Of a stretch of 64,000 nt of DNA, positions 31,801 to 46,800 are shown piece by piece. This DNA is from Hesperophylax magnus (Eukaryota > Arthropoda > Insecta > Trichoptera > Limnephilidae): NCBI GenBank assembly GCA_026573805.1, contig JAIUSX010000014.1, positions 3,224,001 through 3,288,000 on the forward strand, read 5' to 3'. The notes beneath the pieces were generated by a model. It ran no database searches, was not told where the DNA came from, and saw nothing but the letters and a program-made list of their open reading frames with translations. The first letter of the stretch is position 1, and every line of letters begins with the position of its first letter. Made by a program: the position numbers and the translations under genes.

Positions 31801-34800
31801 GTCCGTTCGAACCCAAGTCTCAAATTAGCGCCCATAAAAATAATGATTTTTCCCGAAATGCAACTTTAAGCAGATTGTGTGGCTGATTTCGGTTTTGACT
31901 ATGATTCTGAACACGATTCCAAAATTTCAGTTCGTTTGGAACCATAGAGCCTCAAAAAATGGCTTTAAAAGGTCGAACCCAAGTCTCAAATCAGTGCCCA
32001 TAAGAATGATGATTTTTCCAGAAATCCAACTTTTTGCATATTGTGTGACTGATTTCTGTTAAGAGCATGATTTTTATCACGATTCCAAATTTTCAGCCCG
32101 TTTGGTACCATAGAGTAAGAAAAAATGGCGTTTAGAGGTCGAAACCAAGTATCAAATTAGCGCCCATAAAAATAGTGATTTTTCCCGAAATGCAACTTTA
32201 AGCAGATTGTATAGCTGATTTCGGTTTTGACTATGATTCTGAACACGATTCCGAAATTTCAGTCCGTTTGGTTCCATAGAGCCTAAAAAAATTGCATTAA
32301 AAGGTCGAACCGAAGTCTCAAATTAGTGCCCACAAAAATAATGAATTTTCCCGAAATGCAACTTTAAGCAGATTGTGTGGCTGATTTCGGTTTTGACTAT
32401 GATTCTGAACACGATTCCAAAATTTCAGTTTGTTTGAAGCATAGAGCCTTAAAAAATGGCTTTTAAAGGTCGAACCCAAGTCTCAAATCAGTGCCCATTA
32501 GAATTATGATTTTTCCAGAAATGCAACTTTTTGCATATTGTGTGACTGATTTCTGTAAAGAGCATGATTTTTATCACGATTCCAAAATTTCAGCCCGTTT
32601 GGTACCATAGAGCATGAAAAAATGGCGTTTAGAGGTCGAACCCAAGTATCAAATTAGCGCCCATAAAAATAATGATTTTTCCAGATATGCAACTATAGGC
32701 AGATTTTGGGACTGATTCCGGTTTGGACTATGATTCTGAACACGATTCCGAAATTCCAGTCCAATTGGTACCATAGAGCCTAAAAAAATTGCATTAAAAG
32801 GTCGAACCCAAGTCTCAAATTAGCGCCCATAAAAATAGTGATTTTTCCCGAAATGCAACTTTAAGCAGATTGTGTGGCTGATTTCGGTTTTGACTATGAT
32901 TCTGGAAACGATTCCGAAATTTCAGTCCGTTTGGTACCATAGAGCCTAAAAAATTGCATTAAAAGTTCGAAACCAAGTCTCAAATTAGCGCCAATAAGAA
33001 TAATGATTTTTCACGAAATGCAACTATAGGCAGATTTTGGGACTGATTCCGGTTTGGACTATGATTCTGAACACGATTCCGAAATTTCAGTCCGTTTGGT
33101 ACCATAGAGCCTAAAAAATTGCATTAAAAGTTCGAAACCAAGTCTCAAATTAGCGCCAATAAAAATAATGATTTTTCCCGAAATGCAACTATAGGCAGAT
33201 TTTGGGACTGATTCCGGTTTGGACTATGATTCTGAACACGATTCCGAAATTTCAGTCCCTTTGCTACCATAGAGCCTGAAAAAATTGCATTAAAAGGTCG
33301 AACCCAAGTCTCAAATTAGTGCCCACAAAAATAATGATTTTTCCCGAAATGCAACTTTAAGCAGATTGTGTGGCTGATTTCGGTTTTGACTATGATTCTG
33401 AACACGATTCCGAAATTTCAGTTTGTTTGGAAGCATAGAGCCTTAAAAAATGGCTTTTAAAGGTCGAACCCAAGTCTCAAATCAGTGCCCATAAGAATTA
33501 TGATTTTTCCAGAAATGCAATTTTTTGCATATTTTGTGACTGATTTCTGTAAAGAGCATGATTTTTATCACGATTCCAAAATTTCAGTCCATTTGGTACC
33601 ATGGAGCCTGAAAAAATAGCTTATAAAGTTCGAACCCAAGTCTCAAATTAGCGCCCAAAAGAATTAAGATTTTCCAGAAATGCAACATTTTGCTGATAGT
33701 GTGACTGATTTCTGTTAAGACCATGATTCTTATCACAATAACGAAATTTCAGCCCGTTTGGTACCATAGAGCTAAAAAAAATGGCTTTTAAAGGTCGAAC
33801 CCAAGTATCAAATAAGCCGCCCATAAGGACAATGATTTTTTCAGAAATGCAGTAATAGGCATATTTTGGGACTGATTCCGGTTTGGACTATGATTCTGAA
33901 CACGATTCCGAAATTTCAGTCCGTTTGGTAACATAGAGCCTGAAAAAATTGCATTATAAGGTCGAACCCAAGTCTCAAATTAGCGCCCATAGAAATAATG
34001 ATTTTTCCCGAAATGCAACTTAAAGCAGATTGTGTGGCTGATTTCGGTTTTGACTATGATTCTGAACACGATTCCGAAATTTCAGTTCGTTTGGAACCAT
34101 AGAGCCTCAAAAAATGGCTTTAAAAGGTCGAACCCAAGTCTCAAATCAGTGCCCATAAGAATGATGATTTTTCCAGAAATCCAACTTTTTGCATATTGTG
34201 TGACTGATTTCTGTTAAAAGCATGATTTTTATCACGATTCCAAATTTTCAGCCCGTTTGGTACCATAGAGCAAGAAAAAATGGCTTTTAGAGGTCGAAAC
34301 CAAGTATCAAATTAGCGCCCATAAAAATAGTGATTTTTCCCGAAATGCAACTTAAAGCAGATTGTGTGGCTGATTACGGTTTTGACTATGATTCTGAACA
34401 CGATTCCGAAATTTCAGTCCGATTGGTACCATAGAGCCTGAAAAAATTGCATTAAAAGGTCGAACACAAGTCTCAAATTAGCGCCCATAAAAATAATGAT
34501 TTTTCCTGAAATGCAACTTTTAGCAGATTGTGTGGCTGATTTCGCTTTTGACTATGATTCTGAACACGATTCCGAAATTTCAGTTCGTTTGGAACCATAC
34601 AGCTTAAAAAAATGGCTTCAAAAGTCGAACCCAAGTCTCAAATCAGTGTCCATTAGAATTGTGATTTTTCCAGAAATGCAAGTTTTTGCATATTGTCTGA
34701 CTGATTTCTGTTAAGAACATGATTTTTATCACGATTCCAAAATTTCAGCCCGTTTGGTACCATAGAGCATGAAAAAATGGCGTTTAGAGGTCGAACCCAA

Positions 34801-37800
34801 GTATCAAATTAGCGCCCATAAAAATAATGATTTTTCCAGAAATGCAACTATAGGCAGATTTTGGGACTGATTCCGGTTTGGACTACGATTCTGAACACGA
34901 TTCCGAAATTTCAGTCCGTTTGGTACCATAGAGCCTAAAAAAATGGCTTTTAAAGGTCGAACCCAAGTCTCAAATTAGCGCCCATAAAAATAGTGATTTT
35001 TCCCGAAATGCAACTTTAAGCAGATTGGGTGGCTGATTTCGGTTTTGACTATGATTCTGGACACGATTCCGAAATTTCAGTCCGTTTGGTACCATAGAGC
35101 CTAAAAAATTGCATTAAAAGTTCGAAACCAAGTCTCAAATTAGCGCCAATAAAAATAATGATTTTTCCCGAAATGCAACTATAGGCAGATTTTGGGACTG
35201 ATTCCGGTTTGGACTATGATTCTGAACACGATTCAGAAATTTCAGTCCCTTTGCTACCATAGAGCCAGAAAAAATTGCATTAAAAGGCCGAACCCAAGTC
35301 TCAAATTAGTGCCCACAAAAATAATGATTTTTCCCGAAATGCAACTTTAAGCAGATTGTGTGGCTGATTTCGGTTTTGACTATGATTCTGAACACGATTC
35401 CGAAATTTCAGTTCGTTTGGAACCATAGAGCCTAAAAAAATGGCTTTTAAAGGTCGAACCCAAGTCTCAAATCAGCGCCCATTAGAATTATGATTTTTCC
35501 AGAAATGCAACTTTTTACATATTGTGTGACTGATTTCTGTTGAGAGCATGATTTTTATCACGATTCCAAAATTTCAGCCCGTTTGGTACCATAGAGCATG
35601 AAAAAATGGCGTTTAGAGGTCGAACCCAAGTATCAAATTAGCGCCCATAAAAATAATGATTTTTCCAGAAATGCAACTATAGGCAGATTTTGGGACTGAT
35701 TCCGGTTTGGACTATGATTCTGAACACGATTCCGAAATTTCAGTCCGTTTGGTACCATAGAGCCTAAAAAAATGGCTTTTAAAGGTCGAACCCAAGTCTC
35801 AAATTAGCACCCATAAAAATAGTGATTTTTCCCGAAATGCAACTTTAAGCAGATTGTGTGGCTGATATCGGTTTTGACTATGATTCTGGACATGATTCCG
35901 AAATTTCAGTCCGTTTGGTACCATAGAGCCTAAAAAATTGCATTAAAAGTTCGAAACCAAGTCTCAAATTAGCGCCAATAAAAATAATGATTTTTCCCGA
36001 AATGCAACTATAGGCAGATTTTGGGACTGATTCCGGTTTGGACTATGATTCTGAACACGATTCAGAAATTTCAGTCCCTTTGCTACCATAGAGCCAGAAA
36101 AAATTGCATTAAAAGGTCGAACCCAAGTCTCAAATTAGTGCCCACAAAAATAATGATTTTTCCCGAAATGCAACTTTAAGCAGATTGTGTGGCTGATTTC
36201 GGTTTTGACTATGATTCTGAACACGATTCCGAAATTTCAGTTCGTTTGGAACCATAGAGCCTAAAAAAATGGCTTTTAAAGGTCGAACCCAAGTCTCAAA
36301 TCAGCGCCCATTAGAATTATGATTTTTCCAGAAATGCAACTTTTTACATATTGTGTGACTGATTTCTGTTGAGAGCATGATTTTTATCACGATTCCAAAA
36401 TTTCAGCCCGTTTGGTACCATAGAGCATGAAAAAATGGCGTTTAGAGGTCGAACCCAAGTATCAAATTAGCGCCCATAAAAATAATGATTTTTCCAGAAA
36501 TGCAACTATAGGCAGATTTTGGGACTGATTCCGGTTTGGACTATGATTCTGAACACGATTCCGAAATTTCAGTCCGTTTGGTACCATAGAGCCTAAAAAA
36601 ATGGCTTTTAAAGGTCGAACCCAAGTCTCAAATTAGCACCCATAAAAATAGTGATTTTTCCCGAAATGCAACTTTAAGCAGATTGTGTGGCTGATATCGG
36701 TTTTGACTATGATTCTGGACATGATTCCGAAATTTCAGTCCGTTTGGGACCATAGAGCCTAAAAAATTGCATTAAAAGTTCGAAACCAAGTCTCAAATTA
36801 GCGCCAATAAAAATAATGATTTTTCCCGAAATGCAACTATAGGCAGATTTTGGGACTGATTCCGGTTTGGACTATGATTCTGAACACGATTCATAAATTT
36901 CAGTCCCTTTGCTACCATAGAGCCAGAAAAAATTGCATTAAAAGGTCGAACCCAAGTCTCAAATTAGTGCCCACAAAAATAATGATTTTTCCCGAAATGC
37001 AACTTTAAGCAGATTGTGTGGCTGATTTCGGTTTTGACTATGATTCTGAACACGATTCCGAAATTTCAGTTCGTTTGGAACCATAGAGCCTAAAAAAATG
37101 GCTTTTAAAGGTCGAACCCAAGTCTCAAATTAGCACCCATAAAAATAGTGATTTTTCCCGAAATGCAACTTTAAGCAGATTGTGTGGCTGATATCGGTTT
37201 TGACTATGATTCTGGACATGATTCCGAAATTTCAGTCCGTTTGGTACCATAGAGCCTAAAAAATTGCATTAAAAGTTCGAAACCAAGTCTCAAATTAGCG
37301 CCAATAAAAATAATGATTTTTCCCGAAATGCAACTATAGGCAGATTTTGGGACTGATTCCGGTTTGGACAATGATTCTAAACACGATTCCGAAATTTCAG
37401 TTCGTTTGGAACCATAGAGCCTAAAAAAATGGCTTTTAAAGGTCGAACCCAAGTCTCAAATCAGTGCCCATAAGGACAATGATTTTTTCAGAAATGCAGT
37501 AATAGGCAGATTTTGGGACTGATTCCGGTTTGGACTATGATTCTGAACACGATTCCGAAATATCAGTCCGTTCGAACCCAAGTCTCAAATTAGCGCCCAT
37601 AAAAATAATGATTTTTCCCGAAATGCAACTTTAAGCAGATTGTGTGGCTGATTTCGGTTTTGACTATGATTCTGAACACGATTCCAAAATTTCAGTTCGT
37701 TTGGAACCATAGAGCCTCAAAAAATGGCTTTAAAAGGTCGAACCCAAGTCTCAAATCAGTGCCCATAAGAATGATGATTTTTCCAGAAATCCAACTTTTT

Positions 37801-40800
37801 GCATATTGTGTGACTGATTTCTGTTAAGAGCATGATTTTTATCACGATTCCAAATTTTCAGCCCGTTTGGTACCATAGAGTAAGAAAAAATGGCGTTTAG
37901 AGGTCGAAACCAAGTATCAAATTAGCGCCCATAAAAATAGTGATTTTTCCCGAAATGCAACTTTAAGCAGATTGTATAGCTGATTTCGGTTTTGACTATG
38001 ATTCTGAACACGATTCCGAAATTTCAGTCCGTTTGGTTCCATAGAGCCTAAAAAAATTGCATTAAAAGGTCGAACCGAAGTCTCAAATTAGTGCCCACAA
38101 AAATAATGAATTTTCCCGAAATGCAACTTTAAGCAGATTGTGTGGCTGATTTCGGTTTTGACTATGATTCTGAACACGATTCCAAAATTTCAGTTTGTTT
38201 GAAGCATAGAGCCTTAAAAAATGGCTTTTAAAGGTCGAACCCAAGTCTCAAATCAGTGCCCATTAGAATTATGATTTTTCCAGAAATGCAACTTTTTGCA
38301 TATTGTGTGACTGATTTCTGTAAAGAGCATGATTTTTATCACGATTCCAAAATTTCAGCCCGTTTGGTACCATAGAGCATGAAAAAATGGCGTTTAGAGG
38401 TCGAACCCAAGTATCAAATTAGCGCCCATAAAAATAATGATTTTTCCAGATATGCAACTATAGGCAGATTTTGGGACTGATTCCGGTTTGGACTATGATT
38501 CTGAACACGATTCCGAAATTCCAGTCCAATTGGTACCATAGAGCCTAAAAAAATTGCATTAAAAGGTCGAACCCAAGTCTCAAATTAGCGCCCATAAAAA
38601 TAGTGATTTTTCCCGAAATGCAACTTTAAGCAGATTGTGTGGCTGATTTCGGTTTTGACTATGATTCTGGAAACGATTCCGAAATTTCAGTCCGTTTGGT
38701 ACCATAGAGCCTAAAAAATTGCATTAAAAGTTCGAAACCAAGTCTCAAATTAGCGCCAATAAAAATAATGATTTTTCCCGAAATGCAACTATAGGCAGAT
38801 TTTGGGACTGATTCCGGTTTGGACTATGATTCTGAACACGATTCCGAAATTTCAGTCCCTTTGCTACCATAGAGCCTGAAAAAATTGCATTAAAAGGTCG
38901 AACCCAAGTCTCAAATTAGTGCCCACAAAAATAATGATTTTTCCCGAAATGCAACTTTAAGCAGATTGTGTGGCTGATTTCGGTTTTGACTATGATTCTG
39001 AACACGATTCCGAAATTTCAGTTTGTTTGGAAGCATAGAGCCTTAAAAAATGGCTTTTAAAGGTCGAACCCAAGTCTCAAATCAGTGCCCATAAGAATTA
39101 TGATTTTTCCAGAAATGCAATTTTTTGCATATTTTGTGACTGATTTCTGTAAAGAGCATGATTTTTATCACGATTCCAAAATTTCAGTCCATTTGGTACC
39201 ATGGAGCCTGAAAAAATAGCTTATAAAGTTCGAACCCAAGTCTCAAATTAGCGCCCAAAAGAATTAAGATTTTCCAGAAATGCAACATTTTGCTGATAGT
39301 GTGACTGATTTCTGTTAAGACCATGATTCTTATCACAATAACGAAATTTCAGCCCGTTTGGTACCATAGAGCTAAAAAAAATGGCTTTTAAAGGTCGAAC
39401 CCAAGTATCAAATAAGCCGCCCATAAGGACAATGATTTTTTCAGAAATGCAGTAATAGGCATATTTTGGGACTGATTCCGGTTTGGACTATGATTCTGAA
39501 CACGATTCCGAAATTTCAGTCCGTTTGGTAACATAGAGCCTGAAAAAATTGCATTATAAGGTCGAACCCAAGTCTCAAATTAGCGCCCATAGAAATAATG
39601 ATTTTTCCCGAAATGCAACTTAAAGCAGATTGTGTGGCTGATTTCGGTTTTGACTATGATTCTGAACACGATTCCGAAATTTCAGTTCGTTTGGAACCAT
39701 AGAGCCTCAAAAAATGGCTTTAAAAGGTCGAACCCAAGTCTCAAATCAGTGCCCATAAGAATGATGATTTTTCCAGAAATCCAACTTTTTGCATATTGTG
39801 TGACTGATTTCTGTTAAAAGCATGATTTTTATCACGATTCCAAATTTTCAGCCCGTTTGGTACCATAGAGCAAGAAAAAATGGCTTTTAGAGGTCGAAAC
39901 CAAGTATCAAATTAGCGCCCATAAAAATAGTGATTTTTCCCGAAATGCAACTTAAAGCAGATTGTGTGGCTGATTACGGTTTTGACTATGATTCTGAACA
40001 CGATTCCGAAATTTCAGTCCGATTGGTACCATAGAGCCTGAAAAAATTGCATTAAAAGGTCGAACACAAGTCTCAAATTAGCGCCCATAAAAATAATGAT
40101 TTTTCCTGAAATGCAACTTTTAGCAGATTGTGTGGCTGATTTCGCTTTTGACTATGATTCTGAACACGATTCCGAAATTTCAGTTCGTTTGGAACCATAC
40201 AGCTTAAAAAAATGGCTTCAAAAGTCGAACCCAAGTCTCAAATCAGTGTCCATTAGAATTGTGATTTTTCCAGAAATGCAAGTTTTTGCATATTGTCTGA
40301 CTGATTTCTGTTAAGAACATGATTTTTATCACGATTCCAAAATTTCAGCCCGTTTGGTACCATAGAGCATGAAAAAATGGCGTTTAGAGGTCGAACCCAA
40401 GTATCAAATTAGCGCCCATAAAAATAATGATTTTTCCAGAAATGCAACTATAGGCAGATTTTGGGACTGATTCCGGTTTGGACTACGATTCTGAACACGA
40501 TTCCGAAATTTCAGTCCGTTTGGTACCATAGAGCCTAAAAAAATGGCTTTTAAAGGTCGAACCCAAGTCTCAAATTAGCGCCCATAAAAATAGTGATTTT
40601 TCCCGAAATGCAACTTTAAGCAGATTGGGTGGCTGATTTCGGTTTTGACTATGATTCTGGACACGATTCCGAAATTTCAGTCCGTTTGGTACCATAGAGC
40701 CTAAAAAATTGCATTAAAAGTTCGAAACCAAGTCTCAAATTAGCGCCAATAAAAATAATGATTTTTCCCGAAATGCAACTATAGGCAGATTTTGGGACTG

Positions 40801-43800
40801 ATTCCGGTTTGGACTATGATTCTGAACACGATTCAGAAATTTCAGTCCCTTTGCTACCATAGAGCCAGAAAAAATTGCATTAAAAGGTCGAACCCAAGTC
40901 TCAAATTAGTGCCCACAAAAATAATGATTTTTCCCGAAATGCAACTTTAAGCAGATTGTGTGGCTGATTTCGGTTTTGACTATGATTCTGAACACGATTC
41001 CGAAATTTCAGTTCGTTTGGAACCATAGAGCCTAAAAAAATGGCTTTTAAAGGTCGAACCCAAGTCTCAAATCAGCGCCCATTAGAATTATGATTTTTCC
41101 AGAAATGCAACTTTTTACATATTGTGTGACTGATTTCTGTTGAGAGCATGATTTTTATCACGATTCCAAAATTTCAGCCCGTTTGGTACCATAGAGCATG
41201 AAAAAATGGCGTTTAGAGGTCGAACCCAAGTATCAAATTAGCGCCCATAAAAATAATGATTTTTCCAGAAATGCAACTATAGGCAGATTTTGGGACTGAT
41301 TCCGGTTTGGACTATGATTCTGAACACGATTCCGAAATTTCAGTCCGTTTGGTACCATAGAGCCTAAAAAAATGGCTTTTAAAGGTCGAACCCAAGTCTC
41401 AAATTAGCACCCATAAAAATAGTGATTTTTCCCGAAATGCAACTTTAAGCAGATTGTGTGGCTGATATCGGTTTTGACTATGATTCTGGACATGATTCCG
41501 AAATTTCAGTCCGTTTGGTACCATAGAGCCTAAAAAATTGCATTAAAAGTTCGAAACCAAGTCTCAAATTAGCGCCAATAAAAATAATGATTTTTCCCGA
41601 AATGCAACTATAGGCAGATTTTGGGACTGATTCCGGTTTGGACTATGATTCTGAACACGATTCAGAAATTTCAGTCCCTTTGCTACCATAGAGCCAGAAA
41701 AAATTGCATTAAAAGGTCGAACCCAAGTCTCAAATTAGTGCCCACAAAAATAATGATTTTTCCCGAAATGCAACTTTAAGCAGATTGTGTGGCTGATTTC
41801 GGTTTTGACTATGATTCTGAACACGATTCCGAAATTTCAGTTCGTTTGGAACCATAGAGCCTAAAAAAATGGCTTTTAAAGGTCGAACCCAAGTCTCAAA
41901 TCAGCGCCCATTAGAATTATGATTTTTCCAGAAATGCAACTTTTTACATATTGTGTGACTGATTTCTGTTGAGAGCATGATTTTTATCACGATTCCAAAA
42001 TTTCAGCCCGTTTGGTACCATAGAGCATGAAAAAATGGCGTTTAGAGGTCGAACCCAAGTATCAAATTAGCGCCCATAAAAATAATGATTTTTCCAGAAA
42101 TGCAACTATAGGCAGATTTTGGGACTGATTCCGGTTTGGACTATGATTCTGAACACGATTCCGAAATTTCAGTCCGTTTGGTACCATAGAGCCTAAAAAA
42201 ATGGCTTTTAAAGGTCGAACCCAAGTCTCAAATTAGCACCCATAAAAATAGTGATTTTTCCCGAAATGCAACTTTAAGCAGATTGTGTGGCTGATATCGG
42301 TTTTGACTATGATTCTGGACATGATTCCGAAATTTCAGTCCGTTTGGTACCATAGAGCCTAAAAAATTGCATTAAAAGTTCGAAACCAAGTCTCAAATTA
42401 GCGCCAATAAAAATAATGATTTTTCCCGAAATGCAACTATAGGCAGATTTTGGGACTGATTCCGGTTTGGACTATGATTCTGAACACGATTCAGAAATTT
42501 CAGTCCCTTTGCTACCATAGAGCCAGAAAAAATTGCATTAAAAGGTCGAACCCAAGTCTCAAATTAGTGCCCAAAAAAATAATGATTTTTCCCGAAATGC
42601 AACTTTAAGCAGATTGTGTGGCTGATTTCGGTTTTGACTATGATTCTGAACACGATTCCGAAATTTCAGTTCGTTTGGAACCATAGAGCCTAAAAAAATG
42701 GCTTTTAAAGGTCGAACCCAAGTCTCAAATTAGCACCCATAAAAATAGTGATTTTTCCCGAAATGCAACTTTAAGCAGATTGTGTGGCTGATATCGGTTT
42801 TGACTATGATTCTGGACATGATTCCGAAATTTCAGTCCGTTTGGTACCATAGAGCCTAAAAAATTGCATTAAAAGTTCGAAACCAAGTCTCAAATTAGCG
42901 CCAATAAAAATAATGATTTTTCCCGAAATGCAACTATAGGCAGATTTTGGGACTGATTCCGGTTTGGACAATGATTCTAAACACGATTCCGAAATTTCAG
43001 TTCGTTTGGAACCATAGAGCCTAAAAAAATGGCTTTTAAAGGTCGAACCCAAGTCTCAAATCAGTGCCCATAAGGACAATGATTTTTTCAGAAATGCAGT
43101 AATAGGCAGATTTTGGGACTGATTCCGGTTTGGACTATGATTCTGAACACGATTCCGAAATATCAGTCCGTTCGAACCCAAGTCTCAAATTAGCGCCCAT
43201 AAAAATAATGATTTTTCCCGAAATGCAACTTTAAGCAGATTGTGTGGCTGATTTCGGTTTTGACTATGATTCTGAACACGATTCCAAAATTTCAGTTCGT
43301 TTGGAACCATAGAGCCTCAAAAAATGGCTTTAAAAGGTCGAACCCAAGTCTCAAATCAGTGCCCATAAGAATGATGATTTTTCCAGAAATCCAACTTTTT
43401 GCATATTGTGTGACTGATTTCTGTTAAGAGCATGATTTTTATCACGATTCCAAATTTTCAGCCCGTTTGGTACCATAGAGTAAGAAAAAATGGCGTTTAG
43501 AGGTCGAAACCAAGTATCAAATTAGCGCCCATAAAAATAGTGATTTTTCCCGAAATGCAACTTTAAGCAGATTGTATAGCTGATTTCGGTTTTGACTATG
43601 ATTCTGAACACGATTCCGAAATTTCAGTCCGTTTGGTTCCATAGAGCCTAAAAAAATTGCATTAAAAGGTCGAACCTAAGTCTCAAATTAGTGCCCACAA
43701 AAATAATGAATTTTCCCGAAATGCAACTTTAAGCAGATTGTGTGGCTGATTTCGGTTTTGACTATGATTCTGAACACGATTCCAAAATTTCAGTTTGTTT

Positions 43801-46800
43801 GAAGCATAGAGCCTTAAAAAATGGCTTTTAAAGGTCGAACCCAAGTCTCAAATCAGTGCCCATTAGAATTATGATTTTTCCAGAAATGCAACTTTTTGCA
43901 TATTGTGTGACTGATTTCTGTAAAGAGCATGATTTTTATCACGATTCCAAAATTTCAGCCCGTTTGGTACCATAGAGCATGAAAAAATGGCGTTTAGAGG
44001 TCGAACCCAAGTATCAAATTAGCGCCCATAAAAATAATGATTTTTCCAGATATGCAACTATAGGCAGATTTTGGGACTGATTCCGGTTTGGACTATGATT
44101 CTGAACACGATTCCGAAATTCCAGTCCAATTGGTACCATAGAGCCTAAAAAAATTGCATTAAAAGGTCGAACCCAAGTCTCAAATTAGCGCCCATAAAAA
44201 TAGTGATTTTTCCCGAAATGCAACTTTAAGCAGATTGTGTGGCTGATTTCGGTTTTGACTATGATTCTGGAAACGATTCCGAAATTTCAGTCCGTTTGGT
44301 ACCATAGAGCCTAAAAAATTGCATTAAAAGTTCGAAACCAAGTCTCAAATTAGCGCCAATAAGAATAATGATTTTTCACGAAATGCAACTATAGGCAGAT
44401 TTTGGGACTGATTCCGGTTTGGACTATGATTCTGAACACGATTCCGAAATTTCAGTCCGTTTGGTACCATAGAGCCTAAAAAATTGCATTAAAAGTTCGA
44501 AACCAAGTCTCAAATTAGCGCCAATAAAAATAATGATTTTTCCCGAAATGCAACTATAGGCAGATTTTGGGACTGATTCCGGTTTGGACTATGATTCTGA
44601 ACACGATTCCGAAATTTCAGTCCCTTTGCTACCATAGAGCCTGAAAAAATTGCATTAAAAGGTCGAACCCAAGTCTCAAATTAGTGCCCACAAAAATAAT
44701 GATTTTTCCCGAAATGCAACTTTAAGCAGATTGTGTGGCTGATTTCGGTTTTGACTATGATTCTGAACACGATTCCGAAATTTCAGTTTGTTTGGAAGCA
44801 TAGAGCCTTAAAAAATGGCTTTTAAAGGTCGAACCCAAGTCTCAAATCAGTGCCCATAAGAATTATGATTTTTCCAGAAATGCAATTTTTTGCATATTTT
44901 GTGACTGATTTCTGTAAAGAGCATGATTTTTATCACGATTCCAAAATTTCAGTCCATTTGGTACCATGGAGCCTGAAAAAATAGCTTATAAAGTTCGAAC
45001 CCAAGTCTCAAATTAGCGCCCAAAAGAATTAAGATTTTCCAGAAATGCAACATTTTGCTGATAGTGTGACTGATTTCTGTTAAGACCATGATTCTTATCA
45101 CAATAACGAAATTTCAGCCCGTTTGGTACCATAGAGCTAAAAAAAATGGCTTTTAAAGGTCGAACCCAAGTATCAAATAAGCCGCCCATAAGGACAATGA
45201 TTTTTTCAGAAATGCAGTAATAGGCATATTTTGGGACTGATTCCGGTTTGGACTATGATTCTGAACACGATTCCGAAATTTCAGTCCGTTTGGTAACATA
45301 GAGCCTGAAAAAATTGCATTATAAGGTCGAACCCAAGTCTCAAATTAGCGCCCATAGAAATAATGATTTTTCCCGAAATGCAACTTAAAGCAGATTGTGT
45401 GGCTGATTTCGGTTTTGACTATGATTCTGAACACGATTCCGAAATTTCAGTTCGTTTGGAACCATAGAGCCTCAAAAAATGGCTTTAAAAGGTCGAACCC
45501 AAGTCTCAAATCAGTGCCCATAAGAATGATGATTTTTCCAGAAATCCAACTTTTTGCATATTGTGTGACTGATTTCTGTTAAAAGCATGATTTTTATCAC
45601 GATTCCAAATTTTCAGCCCGTTTGGTACCATAGAGCAAGAAAAAATGGCTTTTAGAGGTCGAAACCAAGTATCAAATTAGCGCCCATAAAAATAGTGATT
45701 TTTCCCGAAATGCAACTTAAAGCAGATTGTGTGGCTGATTACGGTTTTGACTATGATTCTGAACACGATTCCGAAATTTCAGTCCGATTGGTACCATAGA
45801 GCCTGAAAAAATTGCATTAAAAGGTCGAACACAAGTCTCAAATTAGCGCCCATAAAAATAATGATTTTTCCTGAAATGCAACTTTTAGCAGATTGTGTGG
45901 CTGATTTCGCTTTTGACTATGATTCTGAACACGATTCCGAAATTTCAGTTCGTTTGGAACCATACAGCTTAAAAAAATGGCTTCAAAAGTCGAACCCAAG
46001 TCTCAAATCAGTGTCCATTAGAATTGTGATTTTTCCAGAAATGCAAGTTTTTGCATATTGTCTGACTGATTTCTGTTAAGAACATGATTTTTATCACGAT
46101 TCCAAAATTTCAGCCCGTTTGGTACCATAGAGCATGAAAAAATGGCGTTTAGAGGTCGAACCCAAGTATCAAATTAGCGCCCATAAAAATAATGATTTTT
46201 CCAGAAATGCAACTATAGGCAGATTTTGGGACTGATTCCGGTTTGGACTACGATTCTGAACACGATTCCGAAATTTCAGTCCGTTTGGTACCATAGAGCC
46301 TAAAAAAATGGCTTTTAAAGGTCGAACCCAAGTCTCAAATTAGCGCCCATAAAAATAGTGATTTTTCCCGAAATGCAACTTTAAGCAGATTGGGTGGCTG
46401 ATTTCGGTTTTGACTATGATTCTGGACACGATTCCGAAATTTCAGTCCGTTTGGTACCATAGAGCCTAAAAAATTGCATTAAAAGTTCGAAACCAAGTCT
46501 CAAATTAGCGCCAATAAAAATAATGATTTTTCCCGAAATGCAACTATAGGCAGATTTTGGGACTGATTCCGGTTTGGACTATGATTCTGAACACGATTCA
46601 GAAATTTCAGTCCCTTTGCTACCATAGAGCCAGAAAAAATTGCATTAAAAGGTCGAACCCAAGTCTCAAATTAGTGCCCACAAAAATAATGATTTTTCCC
46701 GAAATGCAACTTTAAGCAGATTGTGTGGCTGATTTCGGTTTTGACTATGATTCTGAACACGATTCCGAAATTTCAGTTCGTTTGGAACCATAGAGCCTAA

